Source: Acidobacteria bacterium UBA7540 (lineage in GTDB: Bacteria > Acidobacteriota > Terriglobia > UBA7540). Taken from it: 60,134 bases of DNA. Numbering within the stretch: the stretch's first letter is position 1; every line of letters begins with the position of its first letter. Made by a program: the position numbers and the translations under genes. Shown here piece after piece: positions 44,131-51,866 of the stretch. The stretch is from contig DLMI01000092.1 in assembly GCA_002478145.1 (NCBI GenBank), positions 1-60,134 on the forward strand, written 5' to 3'. A model generated the notes under the pieces. It had not been told where the DNA came from and did not search any database. It worked only from the letters and a program-made list of their open reading frames with translations.

Positions 44131-44709
44131 CTACTTCTGACTCCTGATTCCTGACTTCTGACTCCTTCTCTCCAACGCCTCTTCAATCCTCCGCAGCATG
44201 AAGACGTCTTCCCGGTTGTAGGTCAACAGTTCTTTCAGGAAGCGCTCTGTTCGGGTGGCCACATATTTCTTCCACGTCTCGTCGGCCCACTTTCCGTCCT
44301 TGCCAGCGAGCTCGCGTTTCAGGCCCAGCATCTCCTCGATGGCCTTCTGGCCTCCCCACAGGCCCGCCTTCCAGCAGGCCGGGCAGAGGTCCAGGTGCTT
44401 GAATGTCTTGTCCAGCACCACGCCCAGCTGCGCTGCAATCACCGGGAAGTCGAACCCGGTGTAACCCTTCACATTGTCGGGAATCGAGCGCCCGTTGTAA
44501 GTGACAATGCGCTCCACTCCCGCCAGCACCGCCATCAGGGCTTCTCGGGTGGCTTCCTCACCTACAAGCTGGACAAAGGCGTCCTTCTCGCCATCCACGA
44601 TCCTCACCCCGATCACCGTGATCTTGTGGTTTTTGCAGTCCCTGAAGAGGCGCTGGTCGGCAAATGTTCCAACGTAGTTGGTTTCGATATCGAGGTAGGC
44701 AGTCTTCAC
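44131..44709 (-). CDS. DEDD-type exonuclease (YprB/RNase H-like)
   Basis: 192 residues, GTG start after AAGGGGAGA. The acidic motif YLDIET (Asp7, Glu9) opens the RNase H-like fold; TYNGRSIPDNVKGYTGFDFPVI and LTYNREDVFML complete the DEDD set. It resembles the YprB_ribonuclease-like (PF13482-type) family, putative 3'-5' exonucleases. The last dozen residues (RRSQKSGIRSQK) are encoded by a heptamer array that has replaced or extended the native end. It lies just 5' of dinB in the same orientation after a repeat-rich gap. Confidence 0.85.
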   Translation of the reverse strand: MKTAYLDIETNYVGTFADQRLFRDCKNHKITVIGVRIVDGEKDAFVQLVGEEATREALMAVLAGVERIVTYNGRSIPDNVKGYTGFDFPVIAAQLGVVLDKTFKHLDLCPACWKAGLWGGQKAIEEMLGLKRELAGKDGKWADETWKKYVATRTERFLKELLTYNREDVFMLRRIEEALERRSQKSGIRSQK

Positions 44710-44877
44710 ATTCTCCCCTTTCGAGCAGCCTCTTGATTTAGGCGGAGGTGTCAGTAGTCCCGCCGCGGCGGGTCAGTGGTCAGTTGAAAAGACGGGGCTG
44801 GGGACTGGCGTTCCTCCCCACCTACCATCAACCTTCTGTCTTCCGACTCCTGACTTCTGAATTCTGCTCGCCACCTG

Positions 44878-46086
44878 TCACTCTCGCCCCAGGAATTCCC
44901 GTCGCTTGCGCGGTTTCGGCTGCCTGCCGGTCTCGATGGAGCGCGCCAATTGCACGGCTTCGAAGCCAAACCTTTCGCGCAGCTTATCGGCGGCTTTGAG
45001 AATCTTATCAAGTTTATCGCGCTGCGGCGCCTCGAGCAAATTGCGTTGGAACACGGCGCGTTCAAGGTTCGACGCGCGGACGCCCACGAGGCGGACTTTC
45101 TTCTTCGCGTCGTATGAGCTTTCAAAGAGATGCAAAACGTTTTCAAAGATGACCGAATCGAGGTTTGTGGGCTCGTCGATGGTGATGTCTCGAGTAAGGG
45201 TCTTGAAAGGGGCGTAGCGAAGTTTCAACCCCAGCGTGTGCGCAAACAGGCCGTGGTCGCGCAAACGCCGCGCCACGAGCTGGGCCAGATAAGAAAGCGT
45301 ACGCTCCAATTCCTCGAGGTCGTCGATATCTTCGTCAAAAGTGGTTTCGTGGCTGATGGATTTGGGCTCTTCCCCGTAAGCGTAGGCGTCAATATCCCTC
45401 CCACATGACTTCGTGTAAAGCCATTCGCCGAATTTGCCGAACTGCTCCCGCAACTTCCCCTCGCCCATTTGCTGGAGGTCGCCGATGGTGGTGATGCCGA
45501 GCGAGCGCAGTTCCGGCTCCGTCACCTTTCCGATGCCGGGCATGCGGCGGATCGGGAGGGGGGCAAGAAACGTTGCTTCATAGCCCGGAAAAATGTAAAG
45601 CAGGCCGTGCGGTTTGGCCTGGTCGGAGGCGATCTTGGAAACCAGGTGGGAAGTGGAAAGGCCAATCGAGCAGTTGAGTCCGGTACGCTCCTTCACCGTG
45701 CGAATCAGCTTATCGGCAGCCCGAAATGCCGAGCCGTGCAGACGCTCACAGCCGCTGAGGTCGAGGTAGGCTTCGTCGATTGACACCATCTCGACCACGG
45801 GCGTGAATTCACCGAAGATCTGGCAGAGCTTGTGGGAATAGTCGCTGTACTTGTGGTGCTGGCCGCGCAGGAAGATGGCGTGCGGGCAGAGTTTCTTGGC
45901 GGTTCGGATCGGCATGGCGGAGTGCACGCCGAACTTGCGCGCTTCATAGCTGGCCGCAGCCACCACCCCGCGCCCCTCCGGGTCTGCGCCGACGATTACA
46001 GCCTTGCCTCTGAGGGAAGGGTCTTCCAGCTCCTCGACGGAAACGAAGAAGGCGTCCATGTCGATGTGCAGGATTTGGCTTAGCAT
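44878..46086 (-). CDS. dinB: DNA polymerase IV
   Basis: 402 residues from ATG 46086, giving MLSQILHIDMDAFFVSVE with the catalytic Asp9; an upstream in-frame extension reads through heptamer DNA and is rejected. The Y-family motifs are present: IDMDAFF, VVEMVSIDEAYLDLSG (catalytic Asp-Glu), the steric and fingers region AASYEARKFGVHSAMP, and the helix-hairpin-helix RRMPGIGKVTEPELRSLGI. The little finger and a basic C-terminus (RQPKPRKRREF) follow; no clear beta-clamp QLxLF motif was found. Error-prone translesion polymerase, cytoplasmic. It lies downstream of prmC on the same strand. Confidence 0.95.
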   Translation of the reverse strand: MLSQILHIDMDAFFVSVEELEDPSLRGKAVIVGADPEGRGVVAAASYEARKFGVHSAMPIRTAKKLCPHAIFLRGQHHKYSDYSHKLCQIFGEFTPVVEMVSIDEAYLDLSGCERLHGSAFRAADKLIRTVKERTGLNCSIGLSTSHLVSKIASDQAKPHGLLYIFPGYEATFLAPLPIRRMPGIGKVTEPELRSLGITTIGDLQQMGEGKLREQFGKFGEWLYTKSCGRDIDAYAYGEEPKSISHETTFDEDIDDLEELERTLSYLAQLVARRLRDHGLFAHTLGLKLRYAPFKTLTRDITIDEPTNLDSVIFENVLHLFESSYDAKKKVRLVGVRASNLERAVFQRNLLEAPQRDKLDKILKAADKLRERFGFEAVQLARSIETGRQPKPRKRREFLGRE

Positions 46087-46117
46087 CTGCGAACATCCAG
46101 GAGCTGGGGGCTGGGAC

Positions 46118-46250
46118 AATTTTAGATTTTGGATTTTAGATTTTGGATTGCTCCCCCACTGTGGCAATTTTAGATTTTGGATTTTAGATTGGATTGCTCC
46201 CCCACCTGCCTCCTCCCTTCTGACTCCTGACTTCTGCCTCCTGTCTCCTT
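46118..46250. repeat. Heptanucleotide arrays between dinB and prmC
   Basis: attttag/attttgg words in two direct blocks (46122-46149 and 46169-46191), then ctgactc/ctgactt/ctgcctc words (46205-46250). The second block also encodes the C-terminus of PrmC. Confidence 0.85.
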
Positions 46251-47117
46251 CTTCCGCGCGCTAACCACCCTCGGAATGCCGGCCAAATCGGGCATGACTT
46301 CAATTTCCGTCCACTCCTGGCCGAGCAGGGCGAGCACTTTCGCGCGCATATTGTAGCCGATCTCTACCACCACGAAGCCGCCGGGCTTAAGTGCTTCGAG
46401 GGCTTGCGGTAACAGGCGAGCATAGATTTCGTCGCCGCGCTCAAGGTCGCCACCCCAAGCGATGCGCGGCTCAAATTGCCGCACCTCCCGTTGCACCATT
46501 TCGACGTCCCGCTTCCCGACATAGGGTGGGTTCGAAACCACAAAATCAATCGTGCCCAGGAAATCTTTATCGAGAAATCGAGCGAGGACGTCGCTTTCCA
46601 GGAACTTGACGCGTTCCGGCATTCCCAAGCGAACTGCGTTTCGCGACGCCACCACCAGAGCCGGCATGGAGATGTCTGCGCCGAAGAGGATGGCGCGGGG
46701 AAGCTCGGAAGCGAGCGCCAGGGCAATGCACCCGGAGCCTGTCCCTACGTCCACGATGCGCAGCCGAGCTTCTTTCGCCGATCCGCTCCGGCGCGCGAGT
46801 TCAAGCACTCGCTCCACGGCGTGTTCAGTTTCACGGCGAGGAATCAGGACGTCGGGCGTGACCTCGAAATCGAGCCCCCAGAACTCCTGGTGGCCGGTGA
46901 TGTATTGCGTCGGCTTGCCGGTGGTTCGCTCGTCAATCAGCAGGAAGTAGCACTCGGTCTTCTCCGGCGGCAAGTTCATCTCGGCGTTGGAGTGAAGAAA
47001 AGCGCGCTCGCAATGGAGGATGTGCATCAGCAACAGTTCAGCGGCAAGCTGTGCGGAAGGGACCTGGTGTTGGAGGAGAGTCTCGAGACCGGTCTTGAGA
47101 GCTGTGCGGAGCTGCAT
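46170..47117 (-). CDS. prmC: Peptide chain release factor N5-glutamine methyltransferase
   Basis: 315 residues. The N-terminal five-helix domain is followed by the SAM-binding Rossmann fold: RIVDVGTGSGCIALALASE, ADISMPAL and the catalytic VSNPPYVGKRD (NPPY near 196-199). It methylates the glutamine of the GGQ motif in release factors; its neighbour prfA encodes such a factor. About 25 residues at the C-terminus (from GGRSQESEGRRQ on) are read from heptamer repeats and are not part of the fold. Confidence 0.95.
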   Translation of the reverse strand: MQLRTALKTGLETLLQHQVPSAQLAAELLLMHILHCERAFLHSNAEMNLPPEKTECYFLLIDERTTGKPTQYITGHQEFWGLDFEVTPDVLIPRRETEHAVERVLELARRSGSAKEARLRIVDVGTGSGCIALALASELPRAILFGADISMPALVVASRNAVRLGMPERVKFLESDVLARFLDKDFLGTIDFVVSNPPYVGKRDVEMVQREVRQFEPRIAWGGDLERGDEIYARLLPQALEALKPGGFVVVEIGYNMRAKVLALLGQEWTEIEVMPDLAGIPRVVSARKKETGGRSQESEGRRQVGEQSNLKSKI

Positions 47118-47123
47118 GGCAGA

Positions 47124-47345
47124 AGGGCAGTCGTCAGTTGTCAGTCGTCAGTCGCAGGTCGAGCAGTCTGGAGTGCGGCAGCTTGCTGCCGCTTTCTTTC
47201 AGGCCAGCTTGCTGGCCGTTCACAAGTGCCCGTCGAAGCAGTGAGCCGCGAGCAAGCTCGCGGGGAAAAAGCGGCAGCAAGCTGCCGCACTCCAGATGGC
47301 CCCACCCATGTTTGTTCGACTGACTACTGACCACTGACGACTGTT
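47124..47345. repeat. Inverted heptamer arrays around a long palindrome
   Basis: gtcgtca/gttgtca/gtcgcag words (47124-47156) and the near-complement gactgac/tactgac/cactgac (47318-47345) enclose a long inverted repeat whose arms are tggagtgcggcagcttgctg and cagcaagctgccgcactcca (47167-47303). The region separates prmC and prfA. Confidence 0.85.
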
Positions 47346-47377
47346 CTTCCCGCTGCCACGGTCACTTGCTCCAACTT

Positions 47378-48433
47378 CTAGGCCCGGTAGTGGGCGCTCA
47401 GCGCCTCGATGATGTCGTCGAGCTTTCCGTCCATGACTCGGTCAAGCTGGTGAATGGTCAGGCCGATGCGGTGGTCGGTGAGGCGATTCTGAGGGAAGTT
47501 GTAGGTTCGGATTTTCTCACTGCGGTCGCCGCTGCCGACCATGGAGCGGCGCTCTTCCGTGATCTGTTTCTGCTGCTCCTGAAGCTTCATTTCGTAGAGC
47601 CTCGAGCGCAGCACGCGAAGCGCTTTGGCGCGGTTCTTGATCTGCGACTTCTCATCCTGGCAGGAAACGATCATGCCGGTCGCCAGGTGCGTGATGCGCA
47701 CCGCGGAGTAAGTCGTATTCACCGATTGGCCGCCCGGCCCCGAAGAGCAGAACGTATCGATGCGAATATCCTTGGGGTCAATCTCAATTTCCACTTCGTC
47801 GGCTTCCGGGAGCACCGCTACCGTGATGGCCGAGGTATGGATACGTCCCTGCTGCTCGGTGGCCGGGACACGCTGCACGCGGTGCACGCCGCTTTCATAT
47901 TTGAGCTTGCTATAAACCCTTTGCCCTTCGATCAGGGCGATGACTTCCTTCAAGCCGCCAATGCCTGAAAGGCTCGTCGAGAGCACTTCCACCCGCCAGC
48001 CCTGTGATTCAGCGTAGCGGTCATACATACGGAAGATTTCCTGCGCAAAGAGCGTCGCCTCGTCCCCGCCCGTGCCGGCGCGGATTTCCAACACCACGTT
48101 CTTCTCGTCGTTCGGATCTCTGGGCAGCAGCAGGATTCCGAGTTCCTCCTCCACCTTTGCCTGCCGCTTCTCCAAGTGCGCGAGTTCCTCGTGCGCCAAG
48201 GCTTTCATCTCGGCGTCGGTGGAAGCCTCCTCGAGCATCGCCTTGGTTTCTTCGAGCGACTTCCGGATGCTTTTCCACTCGCGGTACTTCTCGACAATCT
48301 CGCTGAGCTCGGAGTGTGCTTTGGCAGTCTTCTGATAGAGGGCTTGGTCCGCTAACACGGCAGGGTCTCCGAGTTGCGCCGTCAACTCGTCATACTTGGA
48401 TTCGATTTCTGCCAGTTTCTCTAAGAAATGCAT
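47378..48433 (-). CDS. prfA: Peptide chain release factor 1
   Basis: 351 residues, normal length for RF1. The GGQ loop reads [19 protein letters not shown] (near residue 232), and the anticodon-like tripeptide region sits in RVQRVPATE...TSAITVAV with the RF1-type PAT motif ([13 protein letters not shown]). The N-terminal helical domain begins [20 protein letters not shown]. It releases finished chains at UAA/UAG on the ribosome. Next to prmC, whose product modifies its Gln, and downstream of the DUF1385 gene: a gene order common in this phylum. Confidence 0.96.
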   Translation of the reverse strand: MHFLEKLAEIESKYDELTAQLGDPAVLADQALYQKTAKAHSELSEIVEKYREWKSIRKSLEETKAMLEEASTDAEMKALAHEELAHLEKRQAKVEEELGILLLPRDPNDEKNVVLEIRAGTGGDEATLFAQEIFRMYDRYAESQGWRVEVLSTSLSGIGGLKEVIALIEGQRVYSKLKYESGVHRVQRVPATEQQGRIHTSAITVAVLPEADEVEIEIDPKDIRIDTFCSSGPGGQSVNTTYSAVRITHLATGMIVSCQDEKSQIKNRAKALRVLRSRLYEMKLQEQQKQITEERRSMVGSGDRSEKIRTYNFPQNRLTDHRIGLTIHQLDRVMDGKLDDIIEALSAHYRA

Positions 48434-48445
48434 GGTTCAAGGTCC

Positions 48446-48600
48446 GAAGAGCAGTAGGTGGTAGGTAGTAGGTGGTATGTGGGGACGGGCTTGGCCAATC
48501 TTGAATTTCAAATTTCGAATTTTGAATTACTCTATTCCCACTCCCCACTGCCTACTGCCGACTGCTTACCGCCGACTGCCTACTTCCAACTACCTACCGC
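48446..48600. repeat. Nested inverted heptamer arrays between prfA and DUF1385 gene
   Basis: Outer ggtagta/ggtggta words (48448-48480), inner caaattt/cgaattt/tgaatta words (48505-48530), then tgcctac/tgccgac/tacctac words (48545-48600) complementary to the first. Confidence 0.85.
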
Positions 48601-48602
48601 TC

Positions 48603-49604
48603 TTAAGCGACGAAGAACTCCCCACCCCGCGCCTTCTCGAGCTCCATAGCGGTCTCGAGGGCCTTGATGGCGGTTTCGATTTGGCGGTCGTCGGGCTCGC
48701 GCGTGGTGACACGTTGCAACCACAGCCCGGGCTGCGCCGCCCAGCGCCAGAGCCTTCCCTGCGATTTAGCCGCAAAGCGGATACATTCGTAGGAGACGCC
48801 GGCGATCACCGGCAGGAGCGCCAGCCGGCCCACGAATCGCATAGTGAAGGAGCGAAAGGGCAGGAACATGTAAAGGACCATGGCGATGGCCATCACCACC
48901 AGTAGAAAGCTGGTCCCGCAACGCGGATGAAAGCGTGTACACGCGCGCGCCGTTGCCACGTCAATGGCCCCGCGCTGCTCAAACGCCCACACCACCTTAT
49001 GCTCCGCCCCGTGGTACTCAAATAAGCGCCGGACTTCCTTCCATTGCGACATGAAAAAGAGGAACCCAAGGAATAAGAGGATGCGAATTGTTCCGTCCAG
49101 CAGATTAAACATCAGCAGGTTGCCCGCTGCCGGGTAACGGCGGCTGATGGCTGTGGCCAGAGAAAGGGGCACAAACTTGTAGAAAAAAATGAAAAAGCCC
49201 AGCGAGAACGCCAGGTTCACCGCCAGGAGCCAGTTGCTCAACACGATTTTCTTTTCTTTTTCGGCCGGCTTCCCCTCTTCCTCGAGCGCTAGTTCAGCGG
49301 AGTAGCGCAAGGCTCGGATTCCCAGCACCATGGCCTGCCCCAGGACCCCCAATCCGCGCAGGAGCGGGTATTTCAGCCAGGGGTGCTTTTCAGAAGGCTT
49401 TTCCAAGTAGTCTTTTGCCACCGCAATCCCGCCGCTGGGCTGGCGCACCGCCACGGCATAGCTGTGCGGGGAGCGCATCATGACGCCTTCGATGACCGCC
49501 TGGCCTCCCATCAATGCCTCTTCCGGCGCCTGGAGAAGCGGTAGCACAACCAGACGGCACAAGGTGCGAAAGCGTGAACCCATGCTGCTCAAAGACAATC
49601 CCAT
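48603..49604 (-). CDS. DUF1385 (YqhQ-like) membrane protein
   Basis: 333 residues. The signature GGQAVIEGVMMRSPHSYAVAVR is at residues 33-55, followed by KHPWLKYPLLRGL and, after two hydrophobic segments, LFEYHGAEHKVVWAFE and FHPRCGTSFLLVV, all conserved in the DUF1385 family. Four to five membrane segments are visible. The HGAEHK and HPRCGT motifs suggest a metal site, but no function is established. In many bacteria it neighbours rpmE and prfA, as prfA does here. Confidence 0.92.
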   Translation of the reverse strand: MGLSLSSMGSRFRTLCRLVVLPLLQAPEEALMGGQAVIEGVMMRSPHSYAVAVRQPSGGIAVAKDYLEKPSEKHPWLKYPLLRGLGVLGQAMVLGIRALRYSAELALEEEGKPAEKEKKIVLSNWLLAVNLAFSLGFFIFFYKFVPLSLATAISRRYPAAGNLLMFNLLDGTIRILLFLGFLFFMSQWKEVRRLFEYHGAEHKVVWAFEQRGAIDVATARACTRFHPRCGTSFLLVVMAIAMVLYMFLPFRSFTMRFVGRLALLPVIAGVSYECIRFAAKSQGRLWRWAAQPGLWLQRVTTREPDDRQIETAIKALETAMELEKARGGEFFVA

Positions 49605-50702
49605 AAACCTTCCGACTCCTCACCCCAGCGCATCTTCCACCATCGAAACCCTTGGTGTGGAGGCTAGTCCAATCCCCCGGAGAAGCGCTCGCGACGCGCA
49701 ACGGGCCGCATAAGATTAGATGCGCGCAGGGGAGCCATTACTCAGCATAGCCGCAAAGAAAGGGGAGTGTCAATTCGGGTACGGTGTGCAGCACGGGCGC
49801 GACAAACTCCCCGAGGGTTAAGATCCCCAAGCGACCCTGTCGCCAAGGGTGACTTCTTCGTTCGTAATTCAGCCATTACGCTTGATACTTCAACCTTGCT
49901 TAACCCCTCAGACCCCTTTTCCTGAATCCCGACTCCTGAATCCTGTCTTGTTTTTTCGCTTTGATTGGCACTTTTTGCGCTCAAAACTGAGTTCGTTTTG
50001 GGTTCGTTTTGGGTTCGTTTTTTGCTCGAAAAAAGGCTAAGTGCTGTGTTTTCAACACATCGTTGGGTTCGTTCCCTCTATTTTAGTATCTTTTTGCATT
50101 TTGCTGTCTTTTTGCGCCCTCTGCGGGCCGCTTTCCAAACCCCTTCCCCGCGCTCTTTGCCAGCGCTCTTCATAGGTCAACCTCCATAGGCTATCATTTT
50201 TCCAGTCCCCTGTCAAGAGCGGGTGGCGCGGACCTCCGGATTTGAGGTCCGCGGTTCTTAACCCTTAAGTCGACGCTGTGGGAGGCGGCGCAACACGCGG
50301 ATAGCACATGGGAATGCAATCACCGGACAAGAGCCGCGCACCTCTAAGAGGCTGCGGAAAAACCCGTTTGGCCTGTCATTCCGAGGAGTCCCGATCTGAT
50401 CGGGACGACGAGGAATCCCGCACTGCGTTGAAAATACTCAGAGCGAGATTCCTCGCTCCGCTCGGAATGACAGCTTGGAGGGGTTTTCCCGCAGCCTGCT
50501 AAGCCGCAGGTGCGCGCTACTTGCCTTTGCGCCTCGTCCTAGCCCTTAATCGCTCTCTCTTTCCAGGGGTCGAGGGAGGCTTGCCGACGGCGGGAGCGGG
50601 ACGCTCCCGCCACAGCAGGCGAGACGCTCGCGTTACAACCGACCATTAGGATTGTATGCCTCGCCGCGAAAAAAGTATTATTATGGACCGCAAGGTACGG
50701 CC
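49605..50702. other. 1.1-kb gene-free region before the defence-like locus
   Basis: No gene seen. It contains a heptamer array (cctgaat/cccgact/cctgtct, 49920-49948), a stretch with unusually low GC and the 14-nt direct repeat gggttcgttttg (about 49990-50025), MITE copy C at 50345-50502, and the palindrome gcgggagcgggacgctcccgc at about 50591-50611. Confidence 0.6.
50345..50502. repeat. MITE-like inverted-repeat element, copy C
   Basis: Ends taagaggctgcgga and ccgcagcctgctta; inner arms gtcattccgaggag and ctccgctcggaatgac. Inner part is in the opposite orientation to copies A and B. It lies 200 bp before the SEFIR fragment. Confidence 0.85.
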
Positions 50703-50900
50703 GTGAGAGCGTTCATCAGCTACAGCCACGATTCGGCGGAGCACCTGGACCGCGTTTGGGACCTCTGCGAACACCTGCGCAGCGACGGCGTTGATTGCCG
50801 GATTGACCAGCACGAGTTGTCGCCGCCCGAGGCTTCGTCGGCGGGGTTGCTCCCACTCCCGCTCGATTGGCTACCTGTTGAACGGGCAATTACAGGGTAA
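50703..50900 (+). pseudogene. SEFIR/TIR-like domain fragment
   Basis: From GTG 50703 the product begins VRAFISYSHDSAEHLDRVWDLCEHLRSDGVDCRIDQHEL, a strong match to the first third of a SEFIR domain (strand A FISYSHDS, helix, strand B and the acidic DQHE). After SPPE the similarity stops and a stop codon follows 20 residues later, so the catalytic or signalling remainder is missing. SEFIR domains occur in bacterial antiviral effectors. Downstream DNA does not continue the domain in any frame. Probably a truncated former member of the adjacent locus. Confidence 0.7.
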
Positions 50901-51056
50901 GCTCCTTTCAGCTTGCAGGATCAGGCCAGACTTGTCCTGGCACGACCGTTGTACGCGCAGCCAGCACAAGCCTTGACTACTTCACTAACAAGGGTCATCA
51001 TCACCTAAAGATGTTTGCCTTTAGTCTATAGGAAACTTCTCTTGAGGGAGTTGTGC

Positions 51057-51866
51057 ATGGGACACACCCGCTTAGGCACGATTCCGAAGTCCCGGAAGTG
51101 GTCCGAGGTGGTCGCGGAACTCGCACGGTTTGGCAGCGATGTCGCGGCCGAGCAGCGCACGCTACAGGCGGGAATTGCAACCATCGCCCGGAGGGCGATC
51201 GAGGCTGCCGGCGGGGCACTGAAAGGCGCCGCCGACGACATTGGCCTTCGCTATACGTTTTATCTACTCACACAAATAACCCTCTCCGCCAGAGAGGAGG
51301 ACTGGGTTGAAGCGCTTCGGAAGAATGGCATCGACCTTTCAGGGAGTTCATCCGTTTTCGACCTCACTGTGGAGTTGCAGGCTGCGGTAGATCGGCGTAT
51401 TTCTGCATCGTCCCACCCCAGCGACGTCAGCGAGATGGCGCAGAGCGCCGCAGGAGAAGCGATTGCGGCTTTGGCCTCCTCGGAGGCCGTGACCATGTTC
51501 GGGAGTGGCCGTGACGAACTGCAGAGAGCGATACGTTCGCTGTCGACCAAAAAGGGTTTTTCCGATCTCGGCCAAGTTTTCTTTGGCCGCTTCATTGCCC
51601 GGCTACTGAATTTCTACCTAAGCAGGGTGACCGCCTCACAGCTAGGTGCGGGGGAGTTCCGTCAGGTCGGAGAAATCTCTTCTTTCAACCAGGCCCTGCA
51701 GGCTCACTGCGAGCAGTCCGCCCGCATCGTTCGAGATTTTTGCGGCGAGTGGTACTCCAAGACGGAGTTCATACAGGGTATAGACCTGGAGAACGCCTCC
51801 GCTTTTGTGGCCGTCGCTCTGAAGAAACTCAGGTCCGAACTTCAACGGCAGGAGGCGGAAGCATGA
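51057..51866 (+). CDS. Unrecognised protein coupled to the QueC-nuclease fusion
   Basis: 269 residues from ATG 51057, six bases after GAGGGAG. I do not recognise the family. It starts MGHTRLGTIPKSRKWSEVVAEL, a short motif followed by a long, mainly helical protein without signal or membrane segments. Its stop overlaps the start of the next gene as ATGA, with GGAGG inside its own 3' end, so the two proteins are made together, probably in fixed ratio. A structural or recognition subunit of a QueC-linked defence complex is my inference from the coupling, comparable in size to accessory proteins of Qat-type systems, not from homology. Confidence 0.8.
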   Translation: MGHTRLGTIPKSRKWSEVVAELARFGSDVAAEQRTLQAGIATIARRAIEAAGGALKGAADDIGLRYTFYLLTQITLSAREEDWVEALRKNGIDLSGSSSVFDLTVELQAAVDRRISASSHPSDVSEMAQSAAGEAIAALASSEAVTMFGSGRDELQRAIRSLSTKKGFSDLGQVFFGRFIARLLNFYLSRVTASQLGAGEFRQVGEISSFNQALQAHCEQSARIVRDFCGEWYSKTEFIQGIDLENASAFVAVALKKLRSELQRQEAEA

